DNA of 20,840 bases, taken from positions 1 through 20,840 of the forward strand of contig JAEWNA010000321.1 in NCBI GenBank assembly GCA_023392975.1, given 5' to 3'. Source of the DNA: Pseudomonadota bacterium. Lineage in GTDB: Bacteria > Pseudomonadota > Gammaproteobacteria > Xanthomonadales > Xanthomonadaceae. The stretch's first letter is position 1, and each line of letters begins with the position of its first letter. The notes beneath the pieces are model-generated. The model was not told where the DNA came from, ran no database searches, and saw only the letters and a list, made by a program, of their open reading frames with translations. Made by a program: the position numbers and the translations under genes. Positions 1 to 6,070 of the stretch are shown in pieces.

Positions 1-654
1 ACCGACACCTCCCTCCCCGCCGCCGCCCGCGCCGACCTCGACGCCGGCCTCGCCGCCCGCGGCCTGGCGCCCGCGCTGGCCGGGCCGCTGGCGCAGTACC
101 TCGCGCTGATGCTGCGCTGGAACGCCACCTACAACCTCACCGCCATCCGCGACCCGCGGGAGATGGTGACCAAGCACCTGCTGGACTCGCTGGCGATGGC
201 CCCAGCCGTGGCCGGCGTGCCGACCCTGGCCGATCTCGGCACCGGCCCCGGGCTGCCCGGCATCCCGCTGGCGATCGCCACGCCCGGCCTGCGGGTCACG
301 CTGGTGGAGTCGAACGGCAAGAAGGCCCGGTTCATGCGCGAGGCCCTGCGCAAGCTCGGCCTGGCCAACGCCGAGGTGGCCGAGTCGCGGATCGAGGCGC
401 TGGACCGCCCCGGCCAGTTCGCCGCGATCACCGCCCGGGCCCTGGCCACGCTGCCGCAGATCCTGGCGCTGGGCGGGCACCTACTGGCTGCGGACGGGGT
501 GCTGCTGGCGATGAAGGGTGCCCGCCCGGACGACGAGATCGCCGCCCTGCCGCCGGGCTGGGCGGTCCGCGGGATCCGGGCGTTGGCCGTGCCCGGGCTG
601 GACGCGGACCGGCACCTGGTGACGGTCGGACGGGCCCCGGCGGTCGCCGATTGA
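1..654 (+). CDS. rsmG: 16S rRNA (guanine-N7) methyltransferase RsmG, 5'-truncated
   Basis: RsmG (GidB) methylates a guanine (G527 in E. coli numbering) of 16S rRNA using S-adenosylmethionine. The reading frame is open from base 1 and runs into the family core: a WNATYNLTAI segment, then KHLLDSLA, then the SAM-binding loop LADLGTGPGLPGIPLA and the following VTLVESNGKKARFMREA strand-helix. These are diagnostic of RsmG. The true start lies upstream of the window; the ATG at 109 is internal, because 36 in-frame sense codons precede it and encode family-like N-terminal helix sequence. The neighbours parA and parB follow on the same strand, matching the classic mnmG-rsmG-parA-parB order. Only a short N-terminal piece appears to be missing. 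Confidence 0.95.
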   Translation, partial: TDTSLPAAARADLDAGLAARGLAPALAGPLAQYLALMLRWNATYNLTAIRDPREMVTKHLLDSLAMAPAVAGVPTLADLGTGPGLPGIPLAIATPGLRVTLVESNGKKARFMREALRKLGLANAEVAESRIEALDRPGQFAAITARALATLPQILALGGHLLAADGVLLAMKGARPDDEIAALPPGWAVRGIRALAVPGLDADRHLVTVGRAPAVAD

Positions 655-687
655 GCCCCGCCGCCGGCAGCCGCCGCCGGCAACAGG

Positions 688-693
688 CATAAT
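688..693 (+). promoter_or_regulatory. possible -10 element upstream of parA
   Basis: CATAAT lies in the 126-bp gap between rsmG and parA, in an otherwise very GC-rich stretch, about 90 nt before the parA ATG. No good -35 hexamer is visible 16-18 nt upstream, so this is only a candidate for a parAB promoter. A small GCCGGC-N7-GCCGGC hairpin at 663-681 precedes it. Confidence 0.3.
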
Positions 694-780
694 CCGCGGT
701 TCGGCCCGAGCCGCCCGGCCACCCGGGGCCGATGCCTCCTGCCCGTCCCTCCGCCGCACACGAGACCTCCGGACGCCTCC

Positions 781-1608
781 ATGGCCCGCATCATCGCCAT
801 CGCCAACCAGAAAGGCGGGGTCGGCAAGACCACGACCTCGGTGAATCTCGCCGCCGCTCTGGCGCAGGCGCCGAAGCGCGTGCTGCTGGTGGACCTGGAC
901 GCCCAGGGCAACGCCACCATGGGCAGCGGCGTGGACAAGCGCGACGTCGCCGGCTCGACCTGCGACGTGATGCTGGAGGAGATGCACGCGGCCGACGTCG
1001 TCGTGCGCACGCCCGAGGGCTTCGACCTGCTGCCGGGCAACAACGACCTGACCGCGGCCGAGATCGAGCTGATGGACGAGCCCGGCCGCGAGCAGCGCCT
1101 GCGCCGCGCGCTGGAGCCGCTGCGCGACCGCTACGACTTCATCCTGATCGACTGCCCGCCGGCGCTGTCGCTGCTCACGCTCAACGCGCTGACCGCCGCC
1201 GACTCGGTGCTGGTGCCGATGCAGTGCGAGTACTACGCGCTGGAAGGCCTCAGCGCGCTGCTGCAGACCATCGACGCGCTCAAGGGCCGGCTCAACCCGG
1301 CGCTGGAGATCGAGGGCGTGCTGCGCACCATGTTCGACGTGCGCAACAACCTCGCCAACGCGGTGTCGGCGGACCTCACCGCCCATTTCGGCGACAAGGT
1401 CTTCCGCACCATCGTCCCGCGCAACGTGCGCGTGGCCGAGGCGCCCAGCCATGGCCAGAGCATCGTCGCCTACGACAAGGGCTCGCGCGGCGCCATCGCC
1501 TACCTCGGCCTGGCCGGCGAAGTGATCCGCCGCCAGCGCGAACGCACCCAGCAAGCCCAGCAAGCCGCCGCCGGCGCTCGCGGGAACACTCCGGAGACCC
1601 GCGCATGA
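781..1608 (+). CDS. parA: Chromosome-partitioning ATPase ParA (Soj)
   Basis: This is a deviant-Walker-A ATPase of the ParA/MinD superfamily that works with ParB and parS to segregate the chromosome origin. The 275-aa product begins MARIIAIANQKGGVGKTT: the P-loop KGGVGKTT is at residues 11-18, with the signature lysine K11. A Walker A' segment (LLVDLDAQGNAT) and Walker B (DFILIDCPPALSLLTLNAL) follow, as does the C-terminal RTIVPRNVRVAEAPSHGQSI block typical of chromosomal ParA. Length is normal for the chromosomal family. The Shine-Dalgarno sequence is weak. The stop overlaps the parB start (ATGA), indicating translational coupling. It lies downstream of rsmG in the canonical order. Confidence 0.97.
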   Translation: MARIIAIANQKGGVGKTTTSVNLAAALAQAPKRVLLVDLDAQGNATMGSGVDKRDVAGSTCDVMLEEMHAADVVVRTPEGFDLLPGNNDLTAAEIELMDEPGREQRLRRALEPLRDRYDFILIDCPPALSLLTLNALTAADSVLVPMQCEYYALEGLSALLQTIDALKGRLNPALEIEGVLRTMFDVRNNLANAVSADLTAHFGDKVFRTIVPRNVRVAEAPSHGQSIVAYDKGSRGAIAYLGLAGEVIRRQRERTQQAQQAAAGARGNTPETRA

Positions 1609-2522
1609 GCGCCCCCAAGAAGCGCGGCCTCGGTCGCGGCCTCGAAGCCTTGCTCGGCCCCAAGGCCGCGGCGGAGGCGCCCGCCCTCGAAGCCACGCCC
1701 GGCGACACGCTCAAGGTGCTGCCGATCGACGCCCTCACCCCCGGCAAGTACCAGCCGCGGCGGGCGATGGACCCGGCCAAGCTCACCGAACTGGCGGAGT
1801 CGATCAAGGCGCAGGGCGTGATCCAGCCGGTGGTGGTGCGCGAGATCGCGCGTGACCGCGGCGGCAAGGTCTACGAGATCATCGCCGGCGAGCGCCGCTG
1901 GCGCGCCTCGCAGCAGGCCGGGCTGACCGAGATCCCGGTGGTCCTGCGCGAAGTCGACGACCGCACCGTGGTCGCGATGGCGCTGATCGAGAACATCCAG
2001 CGCGAAGACCTCAACCCGCTGGAAGAGGCGCAGGCCCTGCAGCGGTTGATCGACGAATTCGACCTGACCCACGCCCAGGCCGCGGAAGCCGTTGGCCGCT
2101 CGCGCGCGGCCGTGTCCAACCTGCTGCGCCTGCTGGAACTGCCGCCGGACATCCGCGCGCTGGTCGAGACCCGCGCGATCGAGATGGGCCACGCCCGCGC
2201 CCTGCTGTCGCTGACCCCGCAGGCCGCCATCGCGCTGGCCCGGCAGGCGGTCGAACACGGCTGGTCGGTGCGCGAGGTCGAACACCGCGTCCAGCAGCTC
2301 AGCGCCGGCCAGGTGCCGACCGCGGTCAAGGGCAAGCCGGCGAAGGCCGCGAAGGCCAAGCCGCAGGCCGACCTCGTCGCGCTGGAGCGCGACCTCAGCG
2401 AATCGCTGGCGACCAAGGTCGACATCCTCCACGGCCGCGGCGGCAAGGGCCGGCTGGTGATCCACTACACCGACCTCGACACGCTCGACGGCATCCTGGA
2501 GCGGTTGAAGGCGCGGAACTGA
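1605..2522 (+). CDS. parB: Chromosome-partitioning protein ParB (Spo0J)
   Basis: ParB is the parS-binding CTPase clamp that loads around the origin and stimulates ParA. The 305-aa product opens with the ParA-activating basic N terminus MSAPKKRGLGRGLEALLG. It has the ParB box GERRWRAS at 95-102 (CTP-binding motif), ENIQREDLNP at 129-138, and a helix-turn-helix at about 155-177 for parS recognition. A Lys/Ala-rich linker then leads to the C-terminal dimerisation domain. The start is fixed by the ATGA overlap with parA. No perfect copy of the parS consensus was found in the window. Nothing about the gene looks unusual. Confidence 0.97.
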   Translation: MSAPKKRGLGRGLEALLGPKAAAEAPALEATPGDTLKVLPIDALTPGKYQPRRAMDPAKLTELAESIKAQGVIQPVVVREIARDRGGKVYEIIAGERRWRASQQAGLTEIPVVLREVDDRTVVAMALIENIQREDLNPLEEAQALQRLIDEFDLTHAQAAEAVGRSRAAVSNLLRLLELPPDIRALVETRAIEMGHARALLSLTPQAAIALARQAVEHGWSVREVEHRVQQLSAGQVPTAVKGKPAKAAKAKPQADLVALERDLSESLATKVDILHGRGGKGRLVIHYTDLDTLDGILERLKARN

Positions 2523-2608
2523 GGGCCGCAGGCCCCGATCCGAACATCGCCGGCCCGCTGGCGTAAGCTCGACGCCGTGCGCATCCCGCGCCGGCCAAAG
2601 GACTGCCG

Positions 2609-3610
2609 ATGTTCCGATCCCTGCTGCTGTCGCTCGCCCTGTCGCCGCTGCTGCTGTCGGCCATCGCGCCGGCCCATGCCGCGAAAGCCCCCTCCTACAC
2701 CTACGTCCGCGTTGGCAACGCGGGCGATGTGGCGTCCATGCCTACGCCCGGCACGGTGCTGATGGGCGGGGGCACCGACGTCGACGCTGCGTTCCAGTGG
2801 ATGTGCCAGCGTGCCGGCAACGGTGATTTCCTGGTCATCCGCGCCACCGGGACCGATGCCTACAACCCCTACATCCGCGCGCTCTGCCCGAATCTCAATT
2901 CGGTCGCGACCCTGATCATTCCCGACCTGGCCAGCGCCAACGACCCGACCGTCGCGGATGTGCTGTCGCGGGCCGAAGCGGTGTGGATCGCCGGCGGCGA
3001 CCAGTCGAACTACATCAACTTCTGGACCGGCACACCGGTGCAGGCCACGCTCAACGCGCTGATCGCCAGCGGCACGCCGGTCGGCGGTACCAGCGCCGGC
3101 CTGAACGTGCTGACCCCGTTCGTCTACACCGCGCAGGGAAGCAGCACCACCTCGACCCAGGCGCTGGCCGATCCCTTCAACCGCACGCTGACCTTCGGTC
3201 GCGATTTCGCGAACGTGCCGGCGTTGCAGGGCCTCCTCGGCGACCCGCACTTCGCCGCGCGCGACCGCATGGGCCGCGAGCTCGCCTTCCTCTGCCGCGT
3301 GGCCGCCAACGGCTGGAGCGCGGCTCCGCGCGGCGTCGCCGTGGACGAACAGACCGCGCTGCTGATCGACGCGCAGGGCGCCGCCAGCGTGGTCGGCAAC
3401 GGCCGGGCGTATTTCCTCCGCGCTCCGGGCCTGCCGGAAGTTTGCAAGGCGAAGACACCGCTCACCTACCGCAACATCGCCGTGGACCGCGTCGCCGCCG
3501 GCGACGGTTTCAACCTGGTCACGTGGCAGCGCAGTGGTGGCACGGGGTATTCCGTCTCCGCCGAGGCGGGCACGCTGCGATCGACCCAGGCCGGCGGCGC
3601 GATCTACTGA
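2609..3610 (+). CDS. Secreted cyanophycinase-like peptidase (family S51)
   Basis: This 333-aa protein has a Sec signal peptide (residues 1 to about 24, ending AHA-A) and an S51/class-I glutamine-amidotransferase-like fold. Visible cyanophycinase hallmarks are WIAGGDQ (126-132), the nucleophile elbow GGTSAG with Ser162, the DPHFAARDRMGR block (212-223, His214 as the probable dyad histidine), and GVAVDEQTA (Glu247). Cyanophycinases cleave beta-Asp-Arg dipeptides from cyanophycin; other S51 members cleave Asp-X dipeptides. The substrate cannot be read from sequence. The start has a good AAGGA Shine-Dalgarno at 2598-2602, 6 nt upstream. It appears monocistronic. Secretion suggests scavenging of external polymer or peptide. 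Confidence is high for the family, modest for the substrate. Confidence 0.85.
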   Translation: MFRSLLLSLALSPLLLSAIAPAHAAKAPSYTYVRVGNAGDVASMPTPGTVLMGGGTDVDAAFQWMCQRAGNGDFLVIRATGTDAYNPYIRALCPNLNSVATLIIPDLASANDPTVADVLSRAEAVWIAGGDQSNYINFWTGTPVQATLNALIASGTPVGGTSAGLNVLTPFVYTAQGSSTTSTQALADPFNRTLTFGRDFANVPALQGLLGDPHFAARDRMGRELAFLCRVAANGWSAAPRGVAVDEQTALLIDAQGAASVVGNGRAYFLRAPGLPEVCKAKTPLTYRNIAVDRVAAGDGFNLVTWQRSGGTGYSVSAEAGTLRSTQAGGAIY

Positions 3611-4136
3611 CCGTTCGCGTTTCCGTGGCCGGTCGGCAGGCTGGGGCATCGGCAAGATCCCGGCCGGGGTGAGCGCGAACCCGTGCGCCTTGTCGTCGAT
3701 CCGCACACCCGTGATCCGAACCGCAGCACGACGACAACCCGCTTTGCCCGGGCCCTGAAGGCGATGGTGCAAATGGCGGGTCCTCCATCACGCGGGCCAG
3801 CGCGGGCAGGGCACCGCCGTGCGCGACGGGTGCAGACCATCTGCGGGGGCGTGAACGCAGGTCTTTCTCCCGTGGTGCGTGACGGCGACGGTGGGAGGCC
3901 CGCAGGGGGCCGATGACCGGTGACGGAGGCGGCGAATCGCGGGTCCGGCATCTGATCTCATGCCTGCAATTGCGGCTGTGGCGACCGTTCGTCGGCCGGG
4001 ATTCCGGCCAATTCATTGAAAATCAAAGGCTTGGGGGTGCCCCCTCCGTTGGGTGACTTCCGGCACAGGTGGTTCGCTGCATAGGTGTTGTACTTTACCA
4101 ACACACCGAAGCACACACCCCCACCCGGAGCCCGCC
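3611..4136. other. 526-bp gene-poor interval
   Basis: No convincing gene was found. On the minus strand, about 3600-3720 reads as a high-GC3 open segment (fragment VRIDDKAHGFALTPAGI) that I cannot assign and that merges into the antisense of the S51 gene, so it may be chance or a gene remnant. A GGCCGG-GATT-CCGGCC hairpin lies at 3994-4009. The last 60 bases are less GC-rich and contain the dyad at 4085-4104 that may belong to the promoter of the following small genes. Confidence 0.5.
4085..4104. promoter_or_regulatory. candidate operator dyad GTGTTG-N8-CAACAC
   Basis: A perfect 6+6 inverted repeat (4085-4090 and 4099-4104) surrounds the AT-rich spacer TACTTTAC, in a locally AT-richer stretch 33 nt before the first small ORF. 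The geometry fits a dimeric regulator site overlapping or adjoining a promoter. The regulator is unknown and no clear -35/-10 pair could be assigned. Confidence 0.4.
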
Positions 4137-4322
4137 ATGAACCGCCTCGACACCCCCGTCCGTCCCTCGACCTCCGCTGCGGTCGCCGGCGCCCGGGTCG
4201 TCCCCTTCACCGCAGCCCGCCGCGAACGCGATTTCGGCGTGGGCTACGGCCGGAGCAGCGGTTACGCGATGGAGCGCCGTTACACCAGCGACTGGGGCGC
4301 GACGCGGTTCCGCTGCGCCTGA
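4137..4322 (+). CDS. Small Arg/Tyr/Gly-rich protein, tandem copy 1 (61 aa)
   Basis: I do not recognise a characterised family. The ATG at 4137 has GGAG at 4127-4130, six nt upstream. The protein has a variable, Ala/Val/Pro-rich N-terminal half (residues 1-28) and a polar, aromatic C-terminal half: RERDFGVGYG (29-38), RSSGYAMERRYTSDW (39-53), GATRFRCA (54-61). It has no membrane segment or signal peptide. The C-terminal half is 24/33 identical to the next small ORF (4399-4587), whereas the N-terminal halves do not align. This shows that the C-terminal block is the selected part and that the ORF is real. A GC hairpin starts 9 nt after the stop. Possible roles include a small nucleic-acid- or protein-binding regulator, or a modified peptide precursor with C-terminal core; neither is shown. 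Confidence 0.75.
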   Translation: MNRLDTPVRPSTSAAVAGARVVPFTAARRERDFGVGYGRSSGYAMERRYTSDWGATRFRCA

Positions 4323-4331
4323 AGTCTCCCG

Positions 4332-4358
4332 CCGGGCGCGCGTCTGCGCATCGCCCGG
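4332..4358 (+). terminator. GC-rich stem-loop after small ORF 1
   Basis: A perfect 7-bp stem (CCGGGCG at 4332-4338, CGCCCGG at 4352-4358) has a 13-nt loop and begins 9 nt after the stop codon. No U tract follows, so it may be a processing/stability element or weak terminator rather than a classical intrinsic terminator. Its position mirrors the larger stem-loop after small ORF 2. Confidence 0.5.
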
Positions 4359-4398
4359 ACGTCACCCCCGCTTTCCCCCATCCTTTCGAGCTCACGCC

Positions 4399-4587
4399 AT
4401 GAACGTCTCCCGCCTCGCCGCCTTCCCGCACCGTCCGTCCGCCTCGCCGCGTCCCGGGCTGGCCGCCGCCCCGGTCATCCGCTACCGCGAACGCGACTTC
4501 GGCATCGGCTACGGCAGCAGCAGCGGCTACGCCGCCGACCGCCGCTACGCCAGCGACTGGGCCGCCGCCCCGTTCCGCTGCCGCTGA
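4399..4587 (+). CDS. Small Arg/Tyr/Gly-rich protein, tandem copy 2 (62 aa)
   Basis: This is a paralogue of the preceding small ORF, 76 nt downstream. The C-terminal half reads RERDFGIGYG (30-39), SSSGYAADRRYASDW (40-54), AAAPFRCR (55-62), and retains the aromatic, glycine and single cysteine positions of copy 1. The N-terminal half (MNVSRLAAFPHRPSASPRPG and onward) is basic and Pro/Ala-rich with no similarity to copy 1. The ATG at 4399 has only a weak upstream ribosome-binding sequence, so translation may be coupled or lower than copy 1. There are no transmembrane segments. A large stem-loop begins 8 nt after the stop. Function is unknown; conservation between duplicates argues for a real product. 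Confidence 0.75.
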   Translation: MNVSRLAAFPHRPSASPRPGLAAAPVIRYRERDFGIGYGSSSGYAADRRYASDWAAAPFRCR

Positions 4588-4595
4588 AGACCGCC

Positions 4596-4645
4596 CCCGG
4601 CCGCGACGCACGTTCCTCTCCCTCTCCCGTGCTGTCGCGGCCGGG
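4596..4645 (+). ncRNA. 50-nt stem-loop with C/U-only loop
   Basis: CCCGGCCGCGAC (4596-4607) pairs perfectly with GTCGCGGCCGGG (4634-4645). The pairing continues inward with GCACG (4608-4612) to CGTGC (4628-4632), leaving one bulged T at 4633. That makes a 17-bp stem closed by a 15-nt loop made only of C and T (4613-4627, TTCCTCTCCCTCTCC). The loop RNA could pair with purine-rich Shine-Dalgarno sequences. No U tract follows. It may be the 3' end or processed sRNA of the small-ORF transcript. The structure is seen directly; the RNA role is inferred. Confidence 0.5.
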
Positions 4646-4676
4646 TCCGGATGGGGCCTCGGGTATCCTTGACGGG

Positions 4677-5141
4677 ATGAATGCCCCCGCCCCCGTCGTC
4701 TTCCGACGCACCGTCACCCTCGAACAGCTCAACGCGCTCAACGCCGGCACGGCGATGGCTTCGCTGGGCATCGTCTTCACCGAGATCGGCACCGACTACC
4801 TGCGCGGCACCATGCCGGTCGATGCCCGCACCCGCCAGCCCTACGGCCTGCTGCACGGTGGCGCGTCGGTGCTGCTGGCCGAGACCCTCGGCAGCTCCGC
4901 GGGCAATCTCTGCGCCATTCCGGGCAGGCGCTGCGTGGGCATGGAGATCAACGCCAACCACGTCGGCGCCATCCGCGACGGCCAGGTGGTCGGCACTGCG
5001 CGGCCGCTGCACCTCGGGCACAGTTCGCAGGTCTGGGAGATCCGGATCGAGGACGCCGCCGACGGCCGGCTGGTCTGCATTTCGCGCCTGACCCTGGCCG
5101 TCGTCCACGACCCGGGCGCGGCGCAGGGTGAAAAGCTCTAG
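4677..5141 (+). CDS. Hotdog-fold acyl-CoA thioesterase (PaaI/YdiI type)
   Basis: The 154-aa product matches the YdiI/EntH (DHNA-CoA thioesterase-like) branch of hotdog thioesterases. The key block is GLLHGGASVLLAETLGSSAG, with His60 of the HGG motif and the catalytic Glu69 nine residues later, the same spacing as in YdiI. GMEINANHVGAIRDGQVVGTARPLHLG follows, the typical N-H-x(n)-G region. These enzymes hydrolyse acyl- or aroyl-CoA thioesters; the substrate here is unknown and no menaquinone gene is nearby. The ATG at 4677 (MNAPAPV) was preferred over the in-frame ATG at 4629 because the longer start lies within the upstream stem-loop and family members begin near here. plsC follows after 22 nt, suggesting an operon. 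Confidence 0.88.
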   Translation: MNAPAPVVFRRTVTLEQLNALNAGTAMASLGIVFTEIGTDYLRGTMPVDARTRQPYGLLHGGASVLLAETLGSSAGNLCAIPGRRCVGMEINANHVGAIRDGQVVGTARPLHLGHSSQVWEIRIEDAADGRLVCISRLTLAVVHDPGAAQGEKL

Positions 5142-5163
5142 TCGTCGGGGATAAGGTGCCGGC

Positions 5164-5952
5164 ATGACCCGTCCCCCCGTCTCGCGCGCAGCGCGCCTGC
5201 CGCGCTACCTGATCCGCTGGCCGATGCTGACCTGGCACGTGCTGGTGCACCTGCCGATCATCCTGATCCTGATGTCGCCGCCGTTCGGCGGCATTCGCAT
5301 CGCCGGCGACCCGATCAAGCATCGCGTCGTCCGCCTCTGGCAGCGCGGGCTGATGCGGGTCTTCGGCTTCCGCATGCGTCGTGTCGGCACGCCGCTGCCG
5401 GGCGCGGTGATGTTCGTCGCCAACCACGTGAGCTGGATCGACATCGTCGCCCTGCACGGGTTCCGGATGATGGGGTTCGTCGCCAAGCGCGAGATCGCCT
5501 CGTGGCCGGTGGTCGGCTGGCTGGCGACGATGGGCGACACCATCTACCACCAGCGCGGCAGCCAGGAGTCGCTGGGCGGCGTGCTGCACGAAATGCTCGC
5601 GCGCCTGCGCGAGGGCCGCGCGGTCGGCGTGTTTCCCGAAGGCCGCACCCGCGATGGCCATGCGGTCGGTCCGTTCCACGCGCGCATCTTCCTGGCGGCG
5701 GTGGAAGCCAACGTGCCGGTGCAGCCGGTGGCGCTGCGCTACGGCGAGGGCGGCGACGCCCAGACCGTGGTCGCATTCGGCCCGACCGAGAGCTTCGCGC
5801 AGAACTTCCTGCGCCTGCTGGGCGAGCCCGCACGCGTCGCCGACGTGATCTTCCTCGAACCGATCCTGCCCGGCGATGCCGAAGGCCGCCGTCGCCTCGC
5901 CGAAACCGCGCGCAGCCGGATCGCCGCGGCGATGGGGCAGGCGGACGACTGA
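5164..5952 (+). CDS. plsC: 1-acyl-sn-glycerol-3-phosphate acyltransferase (PlsC family)
   Basis: This is a membrane-associated acyltransferase of phospholipid synthesis that acylates lysophosphatidic acid. The 262-aa protein has a hydrophobic segment at about 22-38 and the catalytic NHVSWID motif (His88-x4-Asp93). The substrate-binding FPEGRTRDG is at 157-165, followed by VPVQPVALRYG (184-194). All four acyltransferase blocks are in order. Length fits the family. An AAGG-type ribosome-binding sequence precedes the ATG. It lies 22 nt after the thioesterase gene and probably shares its transcript. Xanthomonads often carry several PlsC paralogues, so this need not be the essential housekeeping copy (some relatives acylate lyso-ornithine or other lipids). 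Confidence 0.88.
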   Translation: MTRPPVSRAARLPRYLIRWPMLTWHVLVHLPIILILMSPPFGGIRIAGDPIKHRVVRLWQRGLMRVFGFRMRRVGTPLPGAVMFVANHVSWIDIVALHGFRMMGFVAKREIASWPVVGWLATMGDTIYHQRGSQESLGGVLHEMLARLREGRAVGVFPEGRTRDGHAVGPFHARIFLAAVEANVPVQPVALRYGEGGDAQTVVAFGPTESFAQNFLRLLGEPARVADVIFLEPILPGDAEGRRRLAETARSRIAAAMGQADD

Positions 5953-5971
5953 CGCGTCGTCCCGAATGTTA

Positions 5972-6033
5972 TGTAGGAGCGACGTGAGTCGCGACCCGGA
6001 AGCCTCGATGTCGAGACTCACGTCGCTCCTACA
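5972..6033. repeat. GTAG-type REP inverted pair
   Basis: TGTAGGAGCGACGTGAGTC (5972-5990) is an exact reverse complement of 6015-6033. The match extends inward by GCGAC (5991-5995) versus GTCGA (6010-6014), with one mismatch, giving a stem of about 24 bp and a 14-nt spacer. The GTAGGAGCG head is typical of the GTAG REP family known from Stenotrophomonas and relatives, usually mobilised by a REP-associated tyrosine transposase (RAYT) acting in trans. No RAYT gene is in the window. It sits 19 nt after plsC and may also act as a transcription or decay barrier. Confidence 0.8.
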
Positions 6034-6070
6034 AAGAAGTAATATCCCACCCATGGATCATGGAGGGAGT

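Noticed and set aside
732..2522. Long plus-strand frame that appears to fuse an upstream ORF to parB
   Set aside because: Its first part is an Arg/Gly-rich shadow of parA in another frame. The true ParB starts at 1605 at the ATGA overlap.
2465..3772. 435-aa minus-strand open frame over the S51 gene
   Set aside because: It is the mirror of the S51 coding frame with His/Ala/Gly-rich low-complexity sequence. Only its first 40 codons lie outside and are treated as a possible remnant.
5876..6070. Upstream extension of the BRCT ORF into plsC and the REP palindrome
   Set aside because: It overlaps plsC codons and the repeat, is not similar to the rest of the protein, and the strong GGAGG favours the ATG at 6071. 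It is kept only as a note.
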